64,000 nucleotides of DNA from Burkholderia sp. BCC1644 (GTDB taxonomy: Bacteria; Pseudomonadota; Gammaproteobacteria; Burkholderiales; Burkholderiaceae). Positions 8,210-15,507 of the stretch are shown piece by piece. The notes beneath the pieces were generated by a model. The model did no database searches. It saw only the letters and a program-made list of their open reading frames with translations, and was not told the DNA's origin. Position 1 is the first letter of the stretch. Every line of letters begins with the position of its first letter. The stretch is taken from contig NZ_CADFEI010000015.1 in assembly GCF_902833225.1 (NCBI RefSeq), positions 62,001 to 126,000 on the forward strand, in the 5' to 3' direction. Position numbers and translations under genes: made by a program.

Positions 8210-8256
8210 TTGCGGTTTCCGGGCTCACCCACTATCGTTACATCAAACAATGTAAC
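8210..8256 (+). promoter_or_regulatory. Promoter with perfect palindromic operator for the monooxygenase operon
   Basis: GTTACAT (8237-8243) and ATGTAAC (8250-8256) form a perfect inverted repeat with a six-base spacer, 32 bases before the flavin monooxygenase start. A weak TTGCGG (8210-8215), 17-base spacer and TATCGT (8233-8238) could be the promoter. The palindrome would then cover the -10 and start site, as TetR-type repressors do. No regulator gene adjoins it. Confidence 0.6.
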
Positions 8257-8288
8257 ATTCGAAAATGAGCCAAATCGGAGACACCCGG

Positions 8289-9872
8289 ATGAATGCTCGC
8301 ACGTTGCCTTTCGGTCCGCCCGGCCACGACGGCCAGGACGAAACCATCGACATCGCCATCATCGGCACCGGCTTCGCCGGTCTCGGGATGGCGATCCGCC
8401 TGCGGCAAACAGGCGTGACCGACTTCGTCGTCCTCGAGAAGGCCGCGTCGGTCGGCGGCACGTGGCGCGACAATCATTACCCCGGGTGTGCATGCGACGT
8501 GCAATCGCACGTCTATTCGTTCTCGTTCGCGCCGAACCCGCGCTGGACGCGCATGTTCGCGCCGCAGCCGGAAATTCGCGCCTATCTGGAAGACTGCGTG
8601 CAACGCTTCGGCGTCGGTCCGCACCTGCGCCTGAACCACGAGCTGCAGCGCGCCGAGTACGACGAGGCCGCGCAGCGCTGGCGCCTCACGTTCGCGAACG
8701 GCAAGCGGCTGTCCGCGCGCGTGCTGGTGTCGGGGATGGGCGGCCTGTCGCGCGCCGCGCTGCCGTCGATTCCCGGCGTCGAGAACTTCAAGGGCCGCGC
8801 GTTCCACTCGCAACAGTGGGATCACGACTACGCGCTCGAAGGCAAGCGCGTCGCGGTGATCGGCACCGGCGCGAGCGCGATCCAGTTCGTGCCGCAGATC
8901 GCGCCGCGCGTGAAGGAACTCGCGCTGTTCCAGCGCACGCCGCCGTGGATCATGCCGAAGCCCGACCGCAACCTGACCGGGCTCGAGAAGTGGCTGTTCC
9001 GCACGCTGCCGTTCACGCAGAAAGCCGTGCGCAGCAGCATCTACTGGATGCTCGAATCGCGCGTGCTCGGCTTCGCGATCCATCCGTCGCTGATGAAGAA
9101 CGTGCAGAAGCTCGCACTGCGCCACATCCGCAAGCAGATTCCCGATCCGGAGCTGCGCAAGACGGTCACGCCGAACTACACGCTCGGCTGCAAGCGCGTG
9201 CTGATCTCGAACGACTACTACCCGGCGCTGTCGCGCAAGAACGTCGATGTGATCACGACCGGCATCGACCATATCGAAGCCGATGCGGTCGTGACGACCG
9301 ACGGCAAACGTCACGAAGTCGACTGCCTGATCTACGGCACCGGCTTCCAGGTGGCCGACCCGTATCCGCGCGGTGCGATCATCGGCCGCGGCGGCCTCGA
9401 CATCGTCGACGCGTGGCGCGACGGCGCGCACGCGTATCTCGGCTCGACGCTGCCCGGCTACCCGAACTTCTTCATGATCGTCGGCCCGAACACGGGCCTC
9501 GGCCACAACTCGATGGTGTTCATGATCGAGTCGCAGATCGAATACATCCTCGGCGCGCTGCAGGCGATGCACCGCGAACGGGCGGATGCGATCGAGGTAC
9601 GCCCGCTCGTCGAGGCGCAGTTCAACAGCGATCTGCAGGGCAAGCTGAAAAAGGCGATCTGGTCGACGGGCGGCTGCAAGAGCTGGTACCTCGATCCGCG
9701 CACCGGCAAGAACACGACGCTGTGGCCGGGCTTCACCTGGCGCTTCCGCCAGGCGACCGCGCACTTCTCGATCGCCGACTACCACGCGTATCGCGCGCCG
9801 CAGCACGACACGACCGCGCGGCCCGTCGCCGCGCCCGCCGCTTCCGCATCCACGTCCGCCGAAGCGGCCTGA
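8289..9872 (+). CDS. Flavin-containing monooxygenase, Baeyer-Villiger type
   Basis: A 527-residue FAD/NADPH monooxygenase. GTGFAGLG (residues 26-33) binds FAD, and GTGASA (192-197) is the second Rossmann site for NADPH. Between them FKGRAFHSQQWD (167-178) matches the Baeyer-Villiger fingerprint FxGxxxHxxxW(P/D). GGTWRDNHYPGCACD is typical of the class. The start at 8289 has GGAG eight bases upstream; an in-frame ATG at 8265 lacks one. It is first of four co-directional genes (SDR, PF10118-type protein, alpha/beta hydrolase), so it may oxidise a ketone that the hydrolase later opens. The substrate is unknown. Confidence 0.88.
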   Translation: MNARTLPFGPPGHDGQDETIDIAIIGTGFAGLGMAIRLRQTGVTDFVVLEKAASVGGTWRDNHYPGCACDVQSHVYSFSFAPNPRWTRMFAPQPEIRAYLEDCVQRFGVGPHLRLNHELQRAEYDEAAQRWRLTFANGKRLSARVLVSGMGGLSRAALPSIPGVENFKGRAFHSQQWDHDYALEGKRVAVIGTGASAIQFVPQIAPRVKELALFQRTPPWIMPKPDRNLTGLEKWLFRTLPFTQKAVRSSIYWMLESRVLGFAIHPSLMKNVQKLALRHIRKQIPDPELRKTVTPNYTLGCKRVLISNDYYPALSRKNVDVITTGIDHIEADAVVTTDGKRHEVDCLIYGTGFQVADPYPRGAIIGRGGLDIVDAWRDGAHAYLGSTLPGYPNFFMIVGPNTGLGHNSMVFMIESQIEYILGALQAMHRERADAIEVRPLVEAQFNSDLQGKLKKAIWSTGGCKSWYLDPRTGKNTTLWPGFTWRFRQATAHFSIADYHAYRAPQHDTTARPVAAPAASASTSAEAA

Positions 9873-9893
9873 GCCAGACAAGGAGCCACCGAC

Positions 9894-10829
9894 ATGAGAG
9901 ATTTCGCCAACAAGGTCGCCGCCATCACGGGTGCCGGCTCGGGCATGGGCCGCTCGCTCGCGATCCAGCTCGCACAGGCCGGCTGCCACGTCTCCCTCGC
10001 CGACAAGAACAGCGTCGGCCTCGCCGAAACCGAACGGATCGTCCGCACGATCGCGCCGAACGTGCGCGTGTCGACGCGCGTGCTCGACGTCGGCGACCGC
10101 GACGCGATGTTCGCGTGGGCCGACGACACCGCGAAGGAACACGGCAAGGTCAACCTGATCTTCAACAACGCGGGCGTCGCGCTGTCGAGCACGATCGAAG
10201 GAATGGAATACAGCGATCTCGAGTGGATCGTGAACATCAACTTCTGGGGCGTCGTGCACGGCACGAAGGCATTCCTGCCGCACCTGAAGGCATCGGGCGA
10301 CGGCCACGTGATCAACACGTCGAGCCTGTTCGGGATCTTCGCGCAACCGGGCATGAGCGGCTACAACGCGACCAAGTTCGCGGTGCGCGGCTTCACCGAA
10401 TCGCTGCGCCAGGAACTCGACATGATGAAGTGCGGCGTATCGGCGACCTGCGTGCATCCGGGCGGCATCCGCACGAACATCGCGCAGGCGAGCCGCGTGT
10501 CGAAGAACATGGTCGGCTTCATGGTCGCGAGCGAGCAGCAAGGCCGCGACACGTTCGAGAAGTTCTTCATCACGACCGCCGACGATGCCGCGCGCACGAT
10601 CCTCTCGGGCGTGCGCAAGAACAAGCGCCGCGTGCTGATCGGCCGCGACGCGAAGGCCGGCGACTGGATGGCGCGCATGCTGCCGTCCGCGTACCAGGCG
10701 CTCGTCGTGCTCGCGACGCGCCGCGAGGCCGCTCGCGCGCGCCGCGACGCCGCGCGCGGCACGCCGGCGCCCGCACCGCTGCACGCCACCTACAACAATG
10801 CAGGCAATCAGGGAGGAGAACAATCATGA
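9894..10829 (+). CDS. SDR-family NAD(P)-dependent oxidoreductase
   Basis: A 311-residue classical short-chain dehydrogenase. The cofactor motif is TGAGSGMG near residues 13-20, NNAG follows at ~89, and the active-site YNATK is near residue 157. AAGGAG lies nine bases before the ATG. Its end overlaps the next start by four bases (ATGA), a sign of translational coupling. It probably interconverts an alcohol and a ketone acted on by the neighbouring Baeyer-Villiger enzyme. The C-terminal Ala/Arg-rich tail after residue 265 is longer than usual. Confidence 0.88.
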   Translation: MRDFANKVAAITGAGSGMGRSLAIQLAQAGCHVSLADKNSVGLAETERIVRTIAPNVRVSTRVLDVGDRDAMFAWADDTAKEHGKVNLIFNNAGVALSSTIEGMEYSDLEWIVNINFWGVVHGTKAFLPHLKASGDGHVINTSSLFGIFAQPGMSGYNATKFAVRGFTESLRQELDMMKCGVSATCVHPGGIRTNIAQASRVSKNMVGFMVASEQQGRDTFEKFFITTADDAARTILSGVRKNKRRVLIGRDAKAGDWMARMLPSAYQALVVLATRREAARARRDAARGTPAPAPLHATYNNAGNQGGEQS

Positions 10830-11731
10830 CGACCCCGAACATGATGCCCGTGCGGCGCGACATCCGTTTCGCGCTGCCCCCCGAACGCGCGCGCGACTGG
10901 CACGTGCAGGGCGTGCCGGTCACGCACTTCATGAATGCGCTGTCGCTGCTGTTCCCGGCCGGCGAGCGCTTCTTCATGGATTCGGTGCGCAACTACCGCG
11001 ACCGGATCGAGGATCCCGAGCTGAAGAAACAGGTGCTCGGCTTCATCGGCCAGGAAGCGATGCACACGCGCGAGCACATCGAATACAACGACCTGCTGCA
11101 GTCGTCGGGGCTGCCCGCACACAAGCTCGACAAGCGTCTGTGGACGATCCTCGGCTGGTTCAAGAAGGCCCTCCCGCATTCGATGCAGCTCGCGATCACG
11201 ATCGCGCTCGAGCACTACACGGCGATTCTCGCGAACCAGTTGCTGTCGGGCCACGAGCACCGGATCGACGGCTCGGTCGAAGGCTACCAGCAGATGTGGA
11301 TGTGGCACGCGATGGAGGAAACCGAGCACAAGGCGGTGTCCTACGACGTGTGGACCACCGTGATGAAGCCGGGCCTCGGCAGCTACCTGCTGCGCACGGG
11401 CACGATGCTGACGACCACCGTATTCTTCTGGACGATCGTGTTCGACTTCCACGTGCGCCTGATGCGCGCGCATCGTCGCGAACACGGCAAGTTCGGCGGC
11501 ATGTGGCGCCTCGTGAAGTATCTGTACGGCCCGAAGCACGGCGTGTTCCCGAGCATCGCGCGCGAATGGCTCGACTACTTCCGCCCGGGCTTCCACCCGT
11601 GGGACCACGACAACCACCAGTACCTGCAGGGGCTCGACACGCTGCTCGAGAACATCGACGCGACCAACGCGCGCTACGCGGCGCAAGCCGCCCCGCGCCG
11701 CGTGCCGCTGCACCCGGTCCCGCAGGCATGA
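10826..11731 (+). CDS. PF10118-type putative metal-dependent hydrolase
   Basis: A 301-residue protein of the family annotated as metal-dependent hydrolase (PF10118). Conserved acid/His pairs typical of a helical di-iron-like fold are visible: GQEAMHTREH (residues ~74-83), IALEHYTA near 132, and WHAMEETEHKA near 161-171. That pattern of EXXH repeats suggests a carboxylate-bridged metal site rather than a classical hydrolase. It overlaps the SDR stop by four bases, with GGAGGAG upstream. Its reaction is not established; here it belongs to a monooxygenase operon. Confidence 0.8.
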   Translation: MTTPNMMPVRRDIRFALPPERARDWHVQGVPVTHFMNALSLLFPAGERFFMDSVRNYRDRIEDPELKKQVLGFIGQEAMHTREHIEYNDLLQSSGLPAHKLDKRLWTILGWFKKALPHSMQLAITIALEHYTAILANQLLSGHEHRIDGSVEGYQQMWMWHAMEETEHKAVSYDVWTTVMKPGLGSYLLRTGTMLTTTVFFWTIVFDFHVRLMRAHRREHGKFGGMWRLVKYLYGPKHGVFPSIAREWLDYFRPGFHPWDHDNHQYLQGLDTLLENIDATNARYAAQAAPRRVPLHPVPQA

Positions 11732-11735
11732 CGCC

Positions 11736-12647
11736 ATGGCGCGCGCCCACGAGATGCTGACCGTCCAGTCCGGCGACGTGAAACTCGCCGTCTACGTAAG
11801 CGGGTCGCGTCGCGCGCCGCCGCTGATCCTCGTGCACGGCTACCCCGACTCGGCGGCCGTGTGGGCGCCGATCCGCGCGCGGCTCGCGAAACGCTACCGC
11901 GTGATCACATACGACGTGCGCGGCGCCGGTGCGTCCGATGCGCCGCGCCGCCGCGCCGACTACACCCTCGAGCGGCTCGCCGCCGACCTGAAGGCGGTGG
12001 CCGACGCGACCTGCGGCGGCCGGCCGTTCCATCTCGTCGGCCACGACTGGGGCTCGATCCAGTGCTGGGAAGCCGTGACCGATCCCGCGTTCCGCGGCCG
12101 GATCGCGTCGTACACGTCGATCTCCGGCCCGTGCCTCGATCACGTGTTCCGCGCGAAGATGCGACTCAAGCAGAGCCTGAAGTCGTGGTACATCGCGTTC
12201 TTCCATCTGCCGGTCGTGCCGTCGCTGGTGTGGCGGCTCGGCGGTGCGGCGCTGTGGCCGCGCTGGCTGCAGATCACCGAACGCGTGCGCGCCGAGCGCG
12301 ACCCCGTGCAATTGAAGAACGCGCTGAACGGGCTGCAGCTTTACCGCGCGAACTTCCTCGCACGGGCGCGCAAGCCGCGCGAACGGTATGCGCAGGCGCC
12401 GGTGCAGATCCTCGTGCCGGTGCTCGACCGTTATGTCACACCCGAGATGTCGGTCGACCTCGACCGCTGGCTCGGCGACCACGTGCGCGAGGAGATCGAT
12501 GGCAGCCACTGGGTCGTGCTGCGCCACCCGGACATGATCGCGTCGCGGATCGATCGCTTCGCGTCCGCGCAGGAGCGGCCGGCGGTCGCGAACGCGGCCG
12601 TTCAGCGGCCCGTTGGCGCGGGCAGGCGTCTGAACAGCGTCTCGTAG
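11736..12647 (+). CDS. Alpha/beta hydrolase, epoxide hydrolase/haloalkane dehalogenase type
   Basis: A 303-residue alpha/beta hydrolase. HGYPDS (residues 34-39) is the oxyanion HGxP motif and GHDWGS (102-107) places Asp104 as nucleophile, the arrangement of epoxide hydrolases and haloalkane dehalogenases rather than serine esterases. The catalytic His is in GSHWVVLRHPD near residue 252. It starts four bases after the previous stop and is the last gene of the monooxygenase operon. Its 3' end overlaps the convergent gene at 12602 by 46 bp, so the final residues are encoded opposite that gene. Confidence 0.85.
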   Translation: MARAHEMLTVQSGDVKLAVYVSGSRRAPPLILVHGYPDSAAVWAPIRARLAKRYRVITYDVRGAGASDAPRRRADYTLERLAADLKAVADATCGGRPFHLVGHDWGSIQCWEAVTDPAFRGRIASYTSISGPCLDHVFRAKMRLKQSLKSWYIAFFHLPVVPSLVWRLGGAALWPRWLQITERVRAERDPVQLKNALNGLQLYRANFLARARKPRERYAQAPVQILVPVLDRYVTPEMSVDLDRWLGDHVREEIDGSHWVVLRHPDMIASRIDRFASAQERPAVANAAVQRPVGAGRRLNSVS

Positions 12648-13162
12648 TCGATCACGAGCCCGTCGTCGTCGATGTCCATCTCGGCCGTGAAATTCCGGAA
12701 GATCCCCTCGTAGCGATAGCGCCGGCCCGGCTCGATGCACGCATAAGCCTGCTTGACCGGCGTGACCTTCAGGTCCGGCGTCGAGATGTACACGACGTCG
12801 ATCGGCCGTCGCTCGCCACGCGCGAGCCCGAGGCGGCCGATCGGCAGCGAATTCGTGAACGGCGTCGCCGCGATGTCGATGTCGATGCAGCCGTCGAGCT
12901 CCGGCAGCGCGCGGCCCACGCCGTCGCGCCAGTGGCCTTCGCCGTCGCCGCGCAGCTCGAGCGTGCCGCCGCCCATCACCTTGAGCACCGCATAGGTCAC
13001 GCGCCAGTGCGGATCGCACTCGACGCGATACGCAAGCCCGTACGCACGGCCGTACCGCTGGCCGACCACCGCGCTTTCGACGACGATCGCGCCACCGCTC
13101 CGGTCGAACGTCAGATGTTCGACCCCGTCGCCTTCGAGCGACGCCCATCGCACTTCACGCAT
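12602..13162 (-). CDS. Putative glycolipid-binding domain protein (PF06475-like)
   Basis: A 186-residue soluble protein made of one beta-rich domain. The start REVRWASLEGDGVEHL, the central GCIDIDIAATPFTNSLPIGRL and the later VVYISTPDLKVTPVKQAY match the putative glycolipid-binding family. ATG 13162 has GGAGG eight bases upstream. Its 3' end overlaps the convergent alpha/beta hydrolase gene by 46 bp. One of two repeated operator-like elements sits 26 bp upstream of its start. The cellular role is unknown; the name comes from family annotation only. Confidence 0.75.
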   Translation of the reverse strand: MREVRWASLEGDGVEHLTFDRSGGAIVVESAVVGQRYGRAYGLAYRVECDPHWRVTYAVLKVMGGGTLELRGDGEGHWRDGVGRALPELDGCIDIDIAATPFTNSLPIGRLGLARGERRPIDVVYISTPDLKVTPVKQAYACIEPGRRYRYEGIFRNFTAEMDIDDDGLVIDYETLFRRLPAPTGR

Positions 13163-13187
13163 CGTTTCGCCTCCCGGTTTCCCCAAT

Positions 13188-13330
13188 GCGGGGCACTGTC
13201 GCGCTCATCCACCGACGAAAGCGCCGGCGGACGCCGAAATTCGTCAACCACCGAGCGTTCGCATCGAAAAAACGCCGGCGCACCGCCCGTCGAACCTGGC
13301 AGACCGTCCGCATTCCCCATTTCGGGGCAC
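13188..13330. promoter_or_regulatory. Two matching operator-like elements in a divergent promoter
   Basis: Two 19-bp elements, 13188-13206 and 13312-13330, agree at 16 of 19 positions. Each contains CCCC-N5-GGGG followed by CAC (TTTCCCCAATGCGGGGCAC in the first). They lie 124 bp apart between the divergent glycolipid-binding-domain gene and the urea transporter gene, one beside the former and the other 90 bp before the latter. Paired sites like this suggest one regulator controlling both genes. Confidence 0.5.
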
Positions 13331-13419
13331 CGCCGACAAATCCTGACTATCCAGAATTCCCTATTCCGGTGCATCGGATTGTGTCCTATGCTCGCGGCTC
13401 GTCCTGTTCCGCCGCCATC

Positions 13420-14313
13420 ATGCCTACCGCCCGCTCCGCCTCGCCGTCGATCGACCTGCGCATTCTGCTGCGCGGCATCGGACAGATCGTACTGCAAGCG
13501 AACGCGCTCACCGGCGCGCTGCTGCTCGCCGCGCTGGCGCTGACCGACCTGCGGCTCGCGAGCGCGGCGCTGGTCGGCTCGGCCGCCGCCAGCATGACCG
13601 CCGTGCTGACGGGCGCCGAGCGCCGCGACGTCGAACAGGGGCTGCACGGCTTCAACGGCGCGCTTGCCGCGCTGATCGCCGTGCTGTTCGCGCCCCATCA
13701 ACTCGCCGCCGTCGCGCTGGTGCCGCTGGTCTCGATCGGCGCGGCCCTCGTGCAGCGGGCGATGCGCGGGCCGCTCGCCCGCTGGCGCCAGTGCCCGTAT
13801 TCGAGCCCGTGTCTCGCCGTCACCGCACTGTGGCTGCCGTTTGTCGCACTGCAGCATGCGAGTGGTGCGACGGTTAGCCCGGTGCTGACGCTTGCTTCCG
13901 CCGCAGATGCCCTTCTTTCAGGCGTCGCGCAGACCACCTTCGCGCAAGGCGCATGGGCTGGCGTACTGATCGTCGCGGGGCTTGCAATTGCGTCGCGCCG
14001 CGCGGCCGCGTTCGCGCTCGGCGGTGCGATCGTGTCGACCGTGCTGCTGGTCGCGCTCGGCGCAAACGGCGCATTGTTCGCCGATGGCCTCCTCGGCTTC
14101 AACGGCGCGCTCGCCGCGCTCGCGGTGATGCCGCGCGGCCCGCGCGCGGCGCTTGCCGCCGCCGCCCTCGCCGCGCTGATCCAGTGGCTCGCGATGCGCG
14201 CGGACATCCCCGTGTTCACTGCCCCGTTCGCACTCGCATCATGGGTGACCGTATACGTCGCGCGCCGCTTCACCCTCGGAGAACCCGATGTCGTCATTCG
14301 CACACCGTCCTGA
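13420..14313 (+). CDS. Urea transporter (UT family)
   Basis: A 297-residue inner-membrane protein with about ten hydrophobic helices in two homologous halves. Each half has the pore signature GFNGALAAL (near residues 76-86 and 224-234), the hallmark of UT/Yut urea channels. ATG 13420 begins the transporter; the frame remains open upstream to 13186, but that stretch is not membrane-like. Its 3' end overlaps the class II aldolase gene by 26 bp, so the two are probably cotranscribed. No urease genes are nearby. Confidence 0.85.
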   Translation: MPTARSASPSIDLRILLRGIGQIVLQANALTGALLLAALALTDLRLASAALVGSAAASMTAVLTGAERRDVEQGLHGFNGALAALIAVLFAPHQLAAVALVPLVSIGAALVQRAMRGPLARWRQCPYSSPCLAVTALWLPFVALQHASGATVSPVLTLASAADALLSGVAQTTFAQGAWAGVLIVAGLAIASRRAAAFALGGAIVSTVLLVALGANGALFADGLLGFNGALAALAVMPRGPRAALAAAALAALIQWLAMRADIPVFTAPFALASWVTVYVARRFTLGEPDVVIRTPS

Positions 14314-15064
14314 AGCCGTGAAACCCGGCGGCCCGATCTCGGACGCCGAACGCCAGATGCGCGTCGATCTCGCCGCAGCCTACCGGCTCGTCGCGCTGAA
14401 CGGCTGGGACGACCTGATCTACACGCACCTTTCCGCAACCGTGCCCGGCGAACCCGGCCACTTCCTGATCAACCCGTTCGGCCTGACGTTCGACGAGGTC
14501 CGCGCGTCGAACCTCGTGAAGATCGACCTGGCCGGCAACCGGATCGGCGACAGCGAGCACGCGGTCAACGTGACGGGCTTCGCGCTGCATGCGGCCGTGC
14601 ATGACGCGCGCGCCGATGCCGTCTGCGTGATGCATCTGCACAATACGCCCGGCATTGCCGTGTCGATCCAGCGCGACGGGCTGCTGCCCGCGTCGCAGCA
14701 CGCATTGCGCTTTCACGGCGACCTCGCGTACCACGACTACGAGGCGCTCGCGTTCTCGCCGGCCGAAGGCACGCGGCTCACCACGAGCCTCGGCGCGAAA
14801 TCCGCGATGCTGCTGCGCAACCACGGCACGCTGACGGTCGGCCGCACCGTCGCCGAAGCCTATGTGCTGATGGATACGCTGATCAAGGCCTGCGACATCC
14901 AGGTGCGCGCGCAGGCAGGCGGCGGGCCGCTCGTGATGCCCGACCCGGCCGTGGCCGACCGCACCGCCGAACAACTGCGCGACGGCGGCGCGATCGAGGG
15001 CGAACTGGAATGGCCGGCGCTGCTGCGCCGGCTCGACCGCATCGATCCGTCGTATCGCGACTGA
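14288..15064 (+). CDS. Class II aldolase/adducin-family protein
   Basis: A 258-residue protein of the class II aldolase/adducin family. Residues 16-60 (RMRVDLAAAYRLVALNGWDDLIYTHLSATVPG) and the zinc motif MHLHN (His116, His118), with a further His in the RNHGTLTVG segment, match the family. Members act as aldolases, epimerases or decarboxylases on hydroxy or keto acids. It overlaps the urea transporter by 26 bp and precedes a small tautomerase by 59 bp, suggesting a short operon. The substrate cannot be assigned. Confidence 0.85.
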   Translation: MSSFAHRPEAVKPGGPISDAERQMRVDLAAAYRLVALNGWDDLIYTHLSATVPGEPGHFLINPFGLTFDEVRASNLVKIDLAGNRIGDSEHAVNVTGFALHAAVHDARADAVCVMHLHNTPGIAVSIQRDGLLPASQHALRFHGDLAYHDYEALAFSPAEGTRLTTSLGAKSAMLLRNHGTLTVGRTVAEAYVLMDTLIKACDIQVRAQAGGGPLVMPDPAVADRTAEQLRDGGAIEGELEWPALLRRLDRIDPSYRD

Positions 15065-15123
15065 CTTCGCATCCCTGGCCGCGATCGCGGCCGAACCCGA
15101 CACACTCAACCGGAGCACTTGTC

Positions 15124-15312
15124 ATGCCGACTTTCAATATCCAGCTGTTCGAAGGCCGCACCGTCGACCAGAAACGCGAATTCGTCGAAGCAATCACGCG
15201 CGTCACGTGCGAAACGCTCGGCTGCGAGCCGGGCTCGGTCGACATCATCCTCACCGACGTGAAGAAGGAGAACTGGGCGACGGCCGGGAAGCTGTGGAGC
15301 GACGAGCGCTGA
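15124..15312 (+). CDS. 4-oxalocrotonate tautomerase family protein
   Basis: A 62-residue tautomerase. After removal of Met the N-terminus is Pro1, the catalytic base of the family, followed by TFNIQLFEGRTVDQKREFVEAITRV. The SVDIILTDVKKENWATAGKLW end is typical of the 4-OT subgroup of about 60 residues. CGGAGCA lies upstream of the ATG. It probably tautomerises an enol-keto acid, perhaps the product of the preceding aldolase-family enzyme (inference from adjacency). Confidence 0.9.
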   Translation: MPTFNIQLFEGRTVDQKREFVEAITRVTCETLGCEPGSVDIILTDVKKENWATAGKLWSDER

Positions 15313-15507
15313 ACGTCACGATCGGCGAGGCCTGAACGCCCGCCCGCATCGCCCTGATTCATCCGCTGCAGCGCCCGCACGACGGCGCTGCAGGCGGCCG
15401 CCTCCTCCGCCTCCCGTTGTGCGCGCGCACATCGCTTTGTCACGCAATCGGTGCATATAATGCGCCTCAGACGCAGCAGCCGATGGCCACCCGACGAGGA
15501 GACCGCC

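Noticed and set aside
8210-10825. A long plus-strand frame running through the monooxygenase and SDR genes before joining the PF10118 gene
   Set aside because: Only the part from 10826 is real; the upstream part is out of frame with two convincing genes.
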